Assembly (NCBI RefSeq): GCF_000430765.1
Contig: NZ_KE387238.1
Coordinates: 302,435 to 356,879 of the forward strand
Length of the DNA: 54,445 bases
Origin: Peribacillus kribbensis DSM 17871
GTDB taxonomy: Bacteria; Bacillota; Bacilli; Bacillales; DSM-1321
Reading direction: 5' to 3'
This document shows, piece by piece, positions 7,011-15,554 of the stretch (positions are counted from its first letter, which is position 1; every line of letters begins with the position of its first letter). The notes under the pieces were generated by a model. The model saw only the letters and a program-made list of their open reading frames with translations. It had not been told where the DNA came from and did no database searches. Both the position numbers and the translations under genes were made by a program.

Positions 7011-8912
7011 TTAAGCAGCCGCCTTTTGAACTTCACTTTCTGCTTTCTTTTTCCAAATCCCTAATATCACGGCGGTTACAAGAGATCCTATAAGAATGGC
7101 AAGGATATAGAGCAGCTTATGGTTGACTGCCAGGAGAATCGCGAAGATTCCGCCATGAGGAGCCTGAAGCGTTACATTAAAGACCATGGACAAGGCTCCG
7201 GCAATCGCTGAACCTGCCACACTGCTGATAATGACTCTGAGCGGGTCAGCCGCTGCAAATGGGATGGCTCCTTCGGTTATGAAGGAAGCTCCTAAAAAGT
7301 AATTTGTAAATCCAGATTTTCTTTCTGTCTCTGTAAATTTATGTTTGAATAATGTGGTTGCAAGAGCGATTCCCAGCGGGGGAACCATGCCTCCAGCCAT
7401 AACGGCGGCATGCGGGCTTAGGCTTCCTGCCTGGATCGCTGCAATGCCGAACGTGAAGGCCGCTTTATTGATAGGGCCGCCCATATCCACAGCCATCATT
7501 CCTCCGAGTATGATGCCAAGAATTATTTTGTTCGTTCCGGATAAGCCATTCAGCCAAGATGTGAGGCCTTTATTAATGGCAGTAACAGGATCGTTGATCA
7601 CATAGAGCATGATCAGTCCTGTGATCAAAATTCCGAACAGCGGATAAAGCAGGACCGGCTTTAACCCTTCAATCTGCTGAGGGAGCTTCTCAAATACTTT
7701 TTTCAAGCCTACTACTACATAACCTGCAAGGAAGCCGGCGATCAATCCGCCAAGGAATCCTGCACCAGCCTGGGCTGCAAGGAGACCTCCTACCATACCT
7801 GGAGCAAATCCGGGACGGTCTGCGATGCTTGAGGCGATGAATCCTGCGAGTACCGGTACCAGGAAAAAGAAAGCGCCGCTTGTTCCGCCGCCGATATCCA
7901 TCAAAGCTTTTGCCAGCGGATGGAAGCTTGGGTCATTCGGGTCAGCGGACTTGATGCCAAAGATAAAGGATAAGGCAATCAGGACCCCTCCTCCCACTAC
8001 AAATGGAAGCATATTGCTGACGCCATTCATTAGATGCTTGTATATGCTGCCTCCTACAGAGCTGCTTCCCGGGCTTCCACTGGCTGCTTTTCCGCTGCCG
8101 CGGTATATAGGGGCATCATGATCAATGGCCCTCTGAATCAATTCCTGTGGTTTTCTGATTCCCTGGGCAACAGGAACGATGATGACAGGCTTTCCATTGA
8201 AGCGGTCCATCTCCACCTGCTTGTCAGCTGCTACGATGATGGCCTCCGCTTCTGCAATTTCATCAGGAGTCAATGCATTTTTAATTCCCGTTGAACCATT
8301 CGTTTCTACCTTGATATAGACTCCCATTTCACGCGCCTTTGCCTTAAGGGCATCAGCAGCCATATAGGTATGGGCAATTCCGGTCGGACAGGCTGTTACA
8401 GCCAGGACTTTCTTCGCGCCAGCAGAAGCATGGTGTCCTGCTTCCTCCTGATTGACTTCATTTTCTTTTTCGTCGATCGCTGAGATGATTTCGTCCACCG
8501 TGCCGGCCTGCAGGAGCCTTTCCCGGAACGCTTCATCCATTAAAAGGGTGGATAGTCTTGAGAGCGTTTCCAGATGGTCGTTATTAGCCCCTTCACTCGC
8601 GGCAATCATGAAGAATAATTTTGCAGGCTGACCATCGAGCGATTCATAGTCAATTCCGCCTTCAGCCCTTCCAAAGCAGATGGATGGTATTTTGACAGCA
8701 GCCGTTTTGGCATGGGGAATAGCGATTTCCTCGCCGATTCCTGTGGTGCTCTGCTCTTCCCTTGCTAATATGGCGTTTTTATAGTCTTCTCTATGATTCA
8801 GCCGTCCTGCTTGATCAAGTTTATTGACCAGTTCATCAATCACACCGATTTTGTCACTCGCGGCAAGGTCCAGGATTACAGTATCCTTCTTCAGTAAATC
8901 TGTAATTTTCAC
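7011..8912 (-). CDS. fruA: PTS fructose transporter EIIABC
   Basis: 633 residues carrying all three EII domains in one chain. EIIA is at about 1-145 with the phosphorylated His in IPHAKT. EIIB is at about 165-265 with the phospho-Cys in ACPTGIAHT. EIIC follows from about 290 as a membrane channel (VVGGGVLIALSFIFG, VPPLGIALATTLF). It imports fructose as fructose-1-phosphate, the substrate of the next enzyme. It starts with GTG, whose bases overlap the fruK stop (GTGA), after AAAGGAGG. Last gene of fruR-fruK-fruA, the B. subtilis order, closed by the hairpin at 6953. Length and domain order are normal. Confidence 0.95.
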   Translation of the reverse strand: MKITDLLKKDTVILDLAASDKIGVIDELVNKLDQAGRLNHREDYKNAILAREEQSTTGIGEEIAIPHAKTAAVKIPSICFGRAEGGIDYESLDGQPAKLFFMIAASEGANNDHLETLSRLSTLLMDEAFRERLLQAGTVDEIISAIDEKENEVNQEEAGHHASAGAKKVLAVTACPTGIAHTYMAADALKAKAREMGVYIKVETNGSTGIKNALTPDEIAEAEAIIVAADKQVEMDRFNGKPVIIVPVAQGIRKPQELIQRAIDHDAPIYRGSGKAASGSPGSSSVGGSIYKHLMNGVSNMLPFVVGGGVLIALSFIFGIKSADPNDPSFHPLAKALMDIGGGTSGAFFFLVPVLAGFIASSIADRPGFAPGMVGGLLAAQAGAGFLGGLIAGFLAGYVVVGLKKVFEKLPQQIEGLKPVLLYPLFGILITGLIMLYVINDPVTAINKGLTSWLNGLSGTNKIILGIILGGMMAVDMGGPINKAAFTFGIAAIQAGSLSPHAAVMAGGMVPPLGIALATTLFKHKFTETERKSGFTNYFLGASFITEGAIPFAAADPLRVIISSVAGSAIAGALSMVFNVTLQAPHGGIFAILLAVNHKLLYILAILIGSLVTAVILGIWKKKAESEVQKAAA

Positions 8913-9835
8913 TTTACTTCCTCCTTTAACTCTTGAATATTTACTTGATGAAGCAGATCTTCAATATCAGACTTCTGACATAGATCATGGGAAAAAGCAG
9001 TTGCACTCCCTGCAGCCAGTCCATAAGCGAAGGAGCGGAGCAGATCGCCGGTTTTTGTATACATTCCGGTAAATCCTGCAACTACCGAGTCACCCGCTCC
9101 AACCGAGTTAATCACGCTGCCCTTTGGAACCGATGCAAACCAGGAATTTTCTTTGGTGCAGAGTACCGCACCGCTGCCAGCCATGGAAACGATCACATGA
9201 AGCGCTCCCATTTCGACTAGTTTTCCAGCATAGTAAACTGCATCGCTTGGGCTCTCAATTTGAACAGAAAACAAGTCTCCCAGTTCATGATGATTGGGTT
9301 TAATCAGAAACGGACGGTGTTTCACTACGTCCAGTAGAGAAGGGCCGCTTGTATCGACCACAACCGAGACTCCATTTTCTGCAGCTGTTTTTGCAGCAGT
9401 TACATAAAAATCCTCTGCTATACTCGGCGGGACGCTGCCAGCCAGTACAAGGGTGTCTCCCTGGTTTAACTTCTTTATTTTAGAGACAAGCTCTTCATAT
9501 TGGGCTTGTGTTATATGGGGGCCCATTCCATTGATTTCGGTTTCTCCGTCTGCTTTCAGCTTGATATTAATTCGTGTATCTTCCTGGATTCTTGTAAAAT
9601 CACAATTCACAGTTTCCCTTTTCAAGAAATCTTCAACAAAATTACCTGTAAATCCGCCCAGGAAACCAAGGGCCGTATTCTCTATGCCCATCCTGCTTAA
9701 AACCCTGGACACATTGATTCCTTTTCCTCCCGGAAATTTATTGTCCCTTTTCATTCGGTTTAAGGAGTGGATCTCGAAATGATCGACCTCTACGATATAA
9801 TCGATCGATGGATTAAGCGTCACTGTGTATATCAT
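8909..9835 (-). CDS. fruK: 1-phosphofructokinase
   Basis: 308 residues of the PfkB/ribokinase family. MIYTVTLNPSIDY at the N-terminus and GGKGINVSRVLSRMG are the substrate-binding signature. The C-terminal GAGDSVVAGF carries the catalytic Asp and anion hole. It phosphorylates fructose-1-phosphate to fructose-1,6-bisphosphate with ATP in the cytosol. ATGA overlaps join it to fruR upstream and GTGA to fruA downstream, so the three are translationally coupled. Confidence 0.95.
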   Translation of the reverse strand: MIYTVTLNPSIDYIVEVDHFEIHSLNRMKRDNKFPGGKGINVSRVLSRMGIENTALGFLGGFTGNFVEDFLKRETVNCDFTRIQEDTRINIKLKADGETEINGMGPHITQAQYEELVSKIKKLNQGDTLVLAGSVPPSIAEDFYVTAAKTAAENGVSVVVDTSGPSLLDVVKHRPFLIKPNHHELGDLFSVQIESPSDAVYYAGKLVEMGALHVIVSMAGSGAVLCTKENSWFASVPKGSVINSVGAGDSVVAGFTGMYTKTGDLLRSFAYGLAAGSATAFSHDLCQKSDIEDLLHQVNIQELKEEVK

Positions 9836-10593
9836 GCGGTCACGACCTTTGTATGGGAATTTTTTCGGAACGGTCTCAAGATGGATTCATCATTCGCATC
9901 TGTAATTATGACCGCTTCCGTCATATCGGCGACTTTTGCAAATGCAGAATCGTTTAGCTTTGAGCTGTCTGCCAGCACATATGCTTCTCTGGACAATTCG
10001 ATTGCGGCCCTTTTTAGAAGGGCTTCATCCGGATCTGGTGTTGTATACCCAAGTTCAGGGTGCACAGCATTCATGCCCAGAAAGCACTTATCAAATCTAT
10101 ATTGCCTGATAAAGCTGACTGCTGTACTGCCCACAATGGCATTGGTAGACGTCTTGACCTGCCCGCCAATGATCATGGTCCGGATGCCTGCCTCTGATAA
10201 TAAAGGAAGATGCATAAGTCCATTTGTGAGAACGGTTACATTCTTTCCGGTTAAAAATGGGATTAATTCTTTCACAGTGGTCCCGGCATCCAGGTAGATA
10301 CAATCCTCGTCGGATATGTATTCAGCCGCTTTTTTCGCAATTTTTAGTTTTTCAGCAATAAACTTATTGGTTTTTTCATGAAGTCCAGGCTCGATGCCGC
10401 GTCTCTTCGGCAGGCTTGCTCCTCCATGTACTCTTTTTAAAAGTCCTTTTTTTTCAAGAGAAGCGAGGTCGCGTCTGAGTGTGGCTTCTGAAGCCTCAAG
10501 CTGTTCAATTAAATCTGCCAATTTTACAATTTCATTTTCTTGTAAAAGGGCGAGTATGATGTTATATCGTTCATCAGCCAGCAAATGATTCAC
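9832..10593 (-). CDS. fruR: DeoR-family repressor of the fructose operon
   Basis: 253 residues with GTG start after AAGGGAG. The N-terminal winged helix-turn-helix of the DeoR type (about 5-58) includes LEASEATLRRDLASLEKKG and the KRVHGGA wing. A DeoR C-terminal sensor domain follows, with YLDAGTTV as the sugar-phosphate-binding loop and the later ILADSSK. Fructose-1-phosphate is the known inducer for FruR orthologues. First gene of the fru operon. The phased CAATCA repeats over its promoter are the likely operators. Confidence 0.92.
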   Translation of the reverse strand: MNHLLADERYNIILALLQENEIVKLADLIEQLEASEATLRRDLASLEKKGLLKRVHGGASLPKRRGIEPGLHEKTNKFIAEKLKIAKKAAEYISDEDCIYLDAGTTVKELIPFLTGKNVTVLTNGLMHLPLLSEAGIRTMIIGGQVKTSTNAIVGSTAVSFIRQYRFDKCFLGMNAVHPELGYTTPDPDEALLKRAAIELSREAYVLADSSKLNDSAFAKVADMTEAVIITDANDESILRPFRKNSHTKVVTA

Positions 10594-10610
10594 TTCTCCC
10601 TTCTGTTACT

Positions 10611-10692
10611 ATCATAACGAAAGCCCTTTCAAAAATCAATCATTTTCAATCAAAAACAATCAATAAATTTCAATTCCGTTCATTAACAATCA
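10611..10692 (-). promoter_or_regulatory. fru promoter with phased FruR-type repeats and a weak cre
   Basis: Minus-strand TTGATT (10634-10639) and TATGAT (10611-10616) with a 17-bp spacer form the promoter. CAATCA (TGATTG on the minus strand) occurs at 10637, 10647, 10657 and 10687, spaced 10, 10 and 30 bp, so all fall on one helix face. The first overlaps the -35. Between -35 and -10, TGAAAGGGCTTTCG matches 12 of 14 cre positions. Repeated DeoR-type binding is inferred. Confidence 0.7.
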
Positions 10693-10741
10693 AAAAAACA
10701 GGCTGGGGGGGTAAATCTGGTCAGAGCTCCTTAAATTTTTG

Positions 10742-10773
10742 CAAAATAAAAACCCAGCGGGATTTCTGCTGGA
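10742..10773 (-). terminator. Terminator of the TIR-like gene pair
   Basis: Minus strand CCAGC-AGAAATCCC-GCTGG followed by GTTTTTATTTTG, 13 bases past the stop of the small gene at 10786. Confidence 0.75.
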
Positions 10774-10785
10774 TTCATATACCAT

Positions 10786-10971
10786 TTAAGCCCTGTTTAA
10801 AGATAAGCCCCTGTATTCAGCCTTGCGCTTATATACAACGGTCCCTTTTTCCTCTTCTCCCTGATTTGTGGAGACTACGGCCTTCATGCCGGAAACAGGC
10901 TCACCTATTTTATAATTCTGATTTTCAACTGCCGTTTTCTTCGTTCTAATTGATTTAGGAAGCCGTCTCAT
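10786..10971 (-). CDS. Small basic protein coupled to the TIR-like gene
   Basis: 61 residues, rich in Lys/Arg, with no recognised domain (MRRLPKSIRTKKTAVEN... at the N-terminus, GEPVSGMKAVVSTNQGEE in the middle). The ATG overlaps the stop of the TIR-like gene as ATGA and has its own strong GGAGGGGG site, so it is probably a real, coupled gene. It is followed directly by a terminator. The pairing suggests a partner or accessory of the TIR-like protein, but nothing in the sequence shows that. Confidence 0.6.
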   Translation of the reverse strand: MRRLPKSIRTKKTAVENQNYKIGEPVSGMKAVVSTNQGEEEKGTVVYKRKAEYRGLSLNRA

Positions 10972-11981
10972 ACTGAACCCCCTCCAAAAAGATAATTAAT
11001 TGTTCCCATTAAATTATGATTGGCCAGGAACAGCTTGTCCAATTCTTCGTCAGACAGTTCCTTTTTCCCAGAAATCGCCACTGTAATTAAAAGGGTACTG
11101 GCTATAGGATAGCATATAACATACGTTTCATCAAAATGGGAATCCTTTAGGAGCACCTGCTCTTCACTTCGGAGAAAAGAATCAATGACAAGGATATGAT
11201 CTTCTTCCCCTCTCTCCTCATTAATGGAAAAAGGGTAAAATTTCCCCCGCCCTTCATTACCGGCAATCTGCCTCAGTCCTTCTGTCCCATCTGCCTTCCA
11301 TACTCCGATTCCCTGTACAGTAAACTGATGCGGCGGTCTAAAGGCATTCCATAATGATTCGAAAAGATATTCGTACTTCTTCTCTGGATGGGCCAGCAGC
11401 CCTTTGGCCAGATTCCTCGTGAACCGGATTAATGCATAATTCTCCTGCAGCTCAAGCTCTGCATTTTCAATCAGGAGGGAAGGCTCCTCAAAGCAGCCTA
11501 ATTTTTGAATCTGACCTGCGATGACAGAGCAGGCCACATTAACGGCGGCATGATAATTTTGATCAGCCCTGTTTTCATATTTTAATACAGAAAGCCCGTC
11601 CAAGTCTGAGGGCAGATGGAATTTATCCACTTTCAGTCCATCCAGCTCTTCAGGAATTGATTCAGAAATTAAGTAAAAAACTCGTCCTCTTCTTAACTTT
11701 CCCCAAAACAATCCCATTTCAAACAGCGTGTTGTCACGGGTATTGACCGTAAGACTGCCGCGCATTTTCACGACATCGTCCGGCGAGAATATAAAAACGG
11801 CAAAATCGCTTTGATTCAATTGCTTTTCCAGGCTTTCCATCGTATAAGAATGGGCATTGAAAACACCCGTAAACCATGGAGTCACTTCCGCATAATACGC
11901 AAGGGCAGCCTGGACAGCCGTCGCATAATGCATCGATTCACTGGCAGAACCTATAAAAACCTTAGGCTTATTTTGATCCAT
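10968..11981 (-). CDS. TIR-like nucleotide-binding domain fused to GAF-like domain
   Basis: 337 residues. Residues 7-150 match the bacterial TIR-like domain of the CAP12/Pycsar-effector type (PF10137): KVFIGSASES (7-16), SDFAVFIFSPDDV (58-70), and TRDNTLFEMG (81-90) with Glu88 at the position of the NADase catalytic glutamate, then GLFWGKL. In this family the domain cleaves NAD+ when a C- or N-terminal sensor is triggered. Residues about 185-335 look like a GAF-type sensor (VQGIGVWKADG, FLRSEEQVLL, the final ELDKLFLANHNLMGTI helix), an uncertain reading. No nucleotide cyclase lies nearby. An overlapping small gene follows. Possible antiphage or NAD+-linked signalling role; inference. Confidence 0.75.
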   Translation of the reverse strand: MDQNKPKVFIGSASESMHYATAVQAALAYYAEVTPWFTGVFNAHSYTMESLEKQLNQSDFAVFIFSPDDVVKMRGSLTVNTRDNTLFEMGLFWGKLRRGRVFYLISESIPEELDGLKVDKFHLPSDLDGLSVLKYENRADQNYHAAVNVACSVIAGQIQKLGCFEEPSLLIENAELELQENYALIRFTRNLAKGLLAHPEKKYEYLFESLWNAFRPPHQFTVQGIGVWKADGTEGLRQIAGNEGRGKFYPFSINEERGEEDHILVIDSFLRSEEQVLLKDSHFDETYVICYPIASTLLITVAISGKKELSDEELDKLFLANHNLMGTINYLFGGGSV

Positions 11982-12062
11982 ACGTCCTCCGTAACTATCA
12001 GAATATTCACTATTATACCATTGTGTCTGAAAGTTTATAACAGGGGAGATGTACTATTTCCA

Positions 12063-12355
12063 TTAAAGATTCAGAAAAGCGTCTTCGGCATTGACTCGCT
12101 CCTTGATTACATGATTCTTATAAGGCCATTTTGAAATATCCTGCCATTCCTTTAGGTTTTGGCTTCCAAATGGTTCATTTTCGCTGCTCATTAAAGGAAG
12201 CAGTATATCCAGGCTTTTTTCTTCAATCTTTTTATCCAGCGGTGAAGATGAATCTGAATTTTTAAGCCCTTTCCCAAACCAATGACAAAAGGATGCCGAT
12301 GGGTTCTTTCCCAGATCTCACTCACTTTTCTCCTCATAGCCTCAGAATATTTCAT
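12063..12355 (-). pseudogene. tenA: tenA (thiaminase II) remnant
   Basis: Begins at an ATG after AAAGGAGG with MKYSEAMRRKVSEIWERTH and HPFVIGLGKG, which fits the N-terminus of TenA (aminopyrimidine aminohydrolase/thiaminase II). After about 31 codons the similarity ends and the frame stops at 12191. Adding one A in the AAAAA run near residue 31 would open a second frame (SSSPLDKKIEEK ... DAFLNL) ending at 12063, but that part does not resemble TenA. At most 40 of ~220 residues remain. It lies directly downstream of the TPP riboswitch and terminator at 12451-12620, as a working tenA would. I call it a decayed gene. Confidence 0.6.
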
Positions 12356-12450
12356 CTTTTCTCCTCCTTTAGGGTATTGCACCACCTTGCCATAAAAACA
12401 GCTAAAACCTTCGCGTAATCCAAAAGCTGCTTAATTTCGGCCTTTCATAC

Positions 12451-12489
12451 AAAAAAGCCCGCTCACTATTCTGGAAGTGAGCGGGCTTA
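12451..12489 (-). terminator. Expression-platform terminator of the TPP riboswitch
   Basis: GCCCGCTCACT and AGTGAGCGGGC form a strong stem followed on the minus strand by TTTTTTG. It sits between the riboswitch aptamer and the tenA remnant. Confidence 0.85.
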
Positions 12490-12529
12490 TGGGTACATGC
12501 CAAATTAAAGCATGACAATCTTAAAAGTC

Positions 12530-12620
12530 CTCCACTTCCCTACGCTGGTATGATCCAGTTCAGGTTCAAAGGGTTAAAAAACAAATGTTTTTCTCTCAGC
12601 CATAAAGGCACCCCTAGCGA
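12530..12620 (-). ncRNA. TPP riboswitch (THI box)
   Basis: On the minus strand the THI-box blocks are intact: GGGGTGCC, GGCTGAGAGA, ACCCTTTGAACCTGA, and CTGGATCATACCAGCGTAGGG. Downstream come a terminator and the broken tenA, so the switch has no intact gene to control here. The aptamer is nearly the same as the second copy at 21251, including the AAAAAC/GTTTTT stem. Confidence 0.92.
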
Positions 12621-12711
12621 AATTGGATATAGGTGCTAAAAGCACGGTATCCCTGTTTTTAATTTGTTACCTACATCATACAATCGTTTTTCCTTGCGAG
12701 TAAAGAACGCA

Positions 12712-13182
12712 TTAAATCTCGATCAGCTTTTGAAGATTGGCAAGCTCGATCGCTGAAACGGCAGAATCATATCCTTTATTGCCTGCCTTTGTTCCAGCAC
12801 GTTCAATGGCCTGTTCGATATTTTCTGTAGTCACGACCCCAAAAATGACCGGCAGACCTGACTCCAGGGACACAGAGGCAATCCCTTTTGCAGCTTCATT
12901 GCAGACATAGTCATAATGAGTAGTTGAGCCTCTGATCACTGTACCAAGTCCAATGATGGCATCATATTTTTTCGTCTGTACTAGACGTTTTGCAATAAGC
13001 GGAATTTCAAATGCCCCAGGCACCCAGGCAACATCAATGTCCTCTTCATTCACTCCATGCCTTTTAAGTCCGTCCATTGCACCATCCAAAAGCTTCCCCG
13101 TGATAAATTCATTGAATCTGCCAACGACAATCCCAACCTTAAGACCTGTACCAACTAAATTTCCTTCAAATATTTGACCCAT
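12712..13182 (-). CDS. ribH: 6,7-dimethyl-8-ribityllumazine synthase
   Basis: 156 residues, full length for the family. It condenses 5-amino-6-ribitylaminouracil with 3,4-dihydroxy-2-butanone 4-phosphate. Conserved elements: VGRFNEFIT near the N-terminus, [27 protein letters not shown] with the catalytic His, and [11 protein letters not shown] after TAGGAGG. Third and last gene of the operon ribE-ribBA-ribH, 94 bases behind ribBA. All key residues look intact. Confidence 0.95.
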   Translation of the reverse strand: MGQIFEGNLVGTGLKVGIVVGRFNEFITGKLLDGAMDGLKRHGVNEEDIDVAWVPGAFEIPLIAKRLVQTKKYDAIIGLGTVIRGSTTHYDYVCNEAAKGIASVSLESGLPVIFGVVTTENIEQAIERAGTKAGNKGYDSAVSAIELANLQKLIEI

Positions 13183-13276
13183 GATGAGTTCCTCCTAAGT
13201 ATCTAATGTATGCTGTTTGATATCCAGACAGCTTTCTACTGTGCGCTATGTCACTGGCCTTTTTTCCTCGGCTTAC

Positions 13277-14410
13277 TTAAAACTCTCTGCCCGCATTCCC
13301 GGTATTCTGAATGGGAACACTTTCGACTATTTCCAGGCCATATCCGGTCAACCCGGTTATTTTCTTTGGATTATTGGTCAGCAGTCTCATTTTTTCTATT
13401 CCCAAGTCCCTCAGGATCTGTGCCCCGATTCCATAATCGCGCAGTTCGGGTGCTGAGCCAGTTTCCAGTGAGGCAGGGGTTTCGCTTGATTTATAAGACC
13501 ATAGCTTATCGAGAAGGCTGGTTCCTCTTGAATCCTGGCGCATATAAACAAGGACGCCTTTGCCTTCCGCCTGGATCTGGGCCAGGCTCGCATGCAGCTG
13601 CGGGCCGCAATCACATAAATGCGATCCGAACACATCTCCAGCCAGACATTCTGAATGAACCCTGACCAATACAGGTTCTCCCGGTGCCCATTCACCTTTA
13701 ATAAGAGCAAGATGCTCCAGCTTATCAATAGGGTTGGTATAGCCTATCGCCCTGAATTCACCGAATTTTGTCGGAAGGTCGACCTCTACTTCACGTGTCA
13801 CGAGTTTTTCGTTTCGATTACGGAATCGGATCAGCTCTGCAATGGTGATAAGTTTTAGATCATGCTTCAGAGCAATATCCTTTAAATCCGGCACCCTGGC
13901 CATGCTTCCGTCTTCATTCATGATTTCACAGATCACACCAGCAGGCGCAGCGCCTGAAAGGACTGCCAGGTCTACTGACGCTTCCGTATGGCCGGCCCTG
14001 CGGAGGACTCCCCCTTCTTTTGCGATGATCGGGAACACGTGGCCGGGTCTTCTGAAATCAGCAGGTACTGTTCGTTCATTAAGCAGTTCCATAATGGTCC
14101 TGGATCTCTCATGAGCGCTGATTCCGGTACTGGTCGTCTTATGGTCGATGCTTACTGTAAAAGCAGTTCCATGGTTGTCTGTATTATGTTCAACCATTGG
14201 ATGAAGGTCCAGCTTAGAGGCCAGGTCCTCGGTTATGGTTGTACAAATAAGACCCCTGCCGTGGGTGGCCATAAAATTGATGGCCTCCGGAGTCGCCTTC
14301 TCTGCACTAATCACAAAATCTCCTTCATTTTCCCTGTCTTCATCATCGACCACAATCACGGCCTTGCCAGCTTTCAAATCTTCAATAGCTTCTTCGATTG
14401 TATGGAACAT
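13277..14410 (-). CDS. ribBA: RibBA with intact DHBP synthase and degenerate GTP cyclohydrolase II half
   Basis: 377 residues from ATG 14410, eight bases after AAGGTGG; an in-frame ATG at 14437 overlaps ribE and lacks a site. The N-terminal DHBP synthase (1-200) is complete: [38 protein letters not shown]. The C-terminal GTP cyclohydrolase II retains RVHSE, the zinc cysteines in [16 protein letters not shown], and LLTNNPKK. However, RQEGRGIGL is changed to RQDSRGTSL, the DTVEAN segment is lost with a four-residue shortening, and the catalytic Asp of the DLRD motif is Glu. The usual C-terminal EKMGHLL tail is missing. RibB is probably active; RibA probably impaired or inactive. Confidence 0.85.
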   Translation of the reverse strand: MFHTIEEAIEDLKAGKAVIVVDDEDRENEGDFVISAEKATPEAINFMATHGRGLICTTITEDLASKLDLHPMVEHNTDNHGTAFTVSIDHKTTSTGISAHERSRTIMELLNERTVPADFRRPGHVFPIIAKEGGVLRRAGHTEASVDLAVLSGAAPAGVICEIMNEDGSMARVPDLKDIALKHDLKLITIAELIRFRNRNEKLVTREVEVDLPTKFGEFRAIGYTNPIDKLEHLALIKGEWAPGEPVLVRVHSECLAGDVFGSHLCDCGPQLHASLAQIQAEGKGVLVYMRQDSRGTSLLDKLWSYKSSETPASLETGSAPELRDYGIGAQILRDLGIEKMRLLTNNPKKITGLTGYGLEIVESVPIQNTGNAGREF

Positions 14411-14423
14411 GTCAACAACCACC

Positions 14424-15065
14424 TTATTTAAATCCATTTTCAGCTAAAAATTCCAGCGATATTTCTCTCTTTGGCGCCTTTCTCTCCAATTGATGGACAA
14501 TATATTTGCCTAACATATCGTTTTCAATATTCACGACATCTCCAGGCTGCTTTTTCCCCAAAACTGTGTCCTGGTGTGTGAGAGGAATGAGGGAAACCGT
14601 AAGCAGATGATCTGTAATCCCAAAGATTGTCAAACTGGTGCCATCAATGGCTATGGACCCTTTCGGTATACAGTACCTGGAGGCTTCCTCGCTTAGCTCG
14701 ATGGTGTAATATACTGCATTTTCTTTTCTTTCTTTTCTCACAATTGTCCCGATGCCGTCCACATGGCCGCTGACAAAATGACCCCCAAACCGGCCTTGAG
14801 GGCTCATCGCCCTCTCCAGATTCACAGGGGAACCCGGCTTCAACAGTTTTAGAGAAGTATCTTTAACCGTTTCCGGCATCACATCGACGGTGAAGGAGGA
14901 ACTTGTAAACGAGGTAACTGTCAAACAGACTCCGTTTACAGAAATGCTGTCTCCCAGATGAACGTCCTCCAAAATTTTATCGGAGAGAATCGTCATCTCC
15001 ATGCTTTTCCCGCTGCTGTTGATGGATGACACCTTGCCGATATCCTCAATTATGCCCGTAAACAC
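14424..15065 (-). CDS. ribE: Riboflavin synthase alpha subunit
   Basis: 213 residues with the two lumazine-binding repeats: [10 protein letters not shown] and GVCLTV in the first, [11 protein letters not shown] and IDGTSLTI in the second. It dismutates two 6,7-dimethyl-8-ribityllumazine molecules to riboflavin and 5-amino-6-ribitylaminouracil. GTG start after GAAGGTGATT. First gene behind the FMN riboswitch, a place usually held by ribD in Bacillus (ribD-ribE-ribBA-ribH); ribD is absent here. Full length, no missing motif. Confidence 0.94.
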   Translation of the reverse strand: MFTGIIEDIGKVSSINSSGKSMEMTILSDKILEDVHLGDSISVNGVCLTVTSFTSSSFTVDVMPETVKDTSLKLLKPGSPVNLERAMSPQGRFGGHFVSGHVDGIGTIVRKERKENAVYYTIELSEEASRYCIPKGSIAIDGTSLTIFGITDHLLTVSLIPLTHQDTVLGKKQPGDVVNIENDMLGKYIVHQLERKAPKREISLEFLAENGFK

Positions 15066-15102
15066 CCAATCACCTTCTTTTAAAATGGACTAAAAACCAC
15101 AG

Positions 15103-15132
15103 GAAAAGCCCTGCGGAAAATCCTGCAGGGCT
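15103..15132 (-). terminator. FMN riboswitch terminator
   Basis: Minus strand AGCCCTGC-loop-GCAGGGCT followed by TTTTCC, between the aptamer and ribE. Likely the off-state of the riboswitch. Confidence 0.8.
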
Positions 15133-15210
15133 GGGAGAGATGATCTTAAGTATCACAAAATAAGCCTATTTTTTCACAAAAAAACAGACGGATGCTGTAT
15201 ACAATTTCAT

Positions 15211-15335
15211 TGTCCTTCTCCCATCCAGACTATACTGTCGGCTTTGGAATCTCACCAAATCCTGCCTTTTACGGCTCGCGGGCTTAGAGCAATCTCATTA
15301 CCGCCGGCTGGGAATCTCACCCTACCCTGAAGGAC
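15211..15335 (-). ncRNA. FMN riboswitch (RFN element)
   Basis: The minus strand holds the RFN consensus: AGGGTAGGGTGAGATTCCC, AGCCGGCGGTAATGAGA, AGCCCGCGAGCC, GGATTTGGTGAGATTCC, AAAGCCGACAGTATAGTC, TGGATGGGAGAAGG. CTTC/GAAG pairing closes P1. It lies 146 bases ahead of ribE with a terminator in between, so FMN should shut the operon off. The region from 15336 to 15554 shows no gene; it must hold the promoter, but I could not pick a convincing -35/-10 pair. Confidence 0.95.
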
Positions 15336-15554
15336 TATTTCTGCGCAAAAAATTCTCAAGCAGAAATACTACATATTCATTTTACTTTTATTATCATACA
15401 ATACTTTTTTAACGTGCACTACTATTTTACTCTGTATTCTTTTATTATTTACTATCTCCTTATGATATAGTTCTAAACCGCCAGCCTGAACCTGATAAAC
15501 AAGAATAAGACGTGAACCCCATTCATACGTATATTCCTTTATGCAAAAGGTGAT

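Noticed and set aside
10968-11981. CBASS or Pycsar operon
   Set aside because: No nucleotide cyclase or ubiquitin-like accessory gene is encoded next to the TIR-like gene, so only a stand-alone effector can be claimed.
13411-13728. Frameshift in ribBA as the cause of its changed motif
   Set aside because: The reading frame is continuous and the motifs on both sides are in the same frame, so the change is by substitution and shortening.
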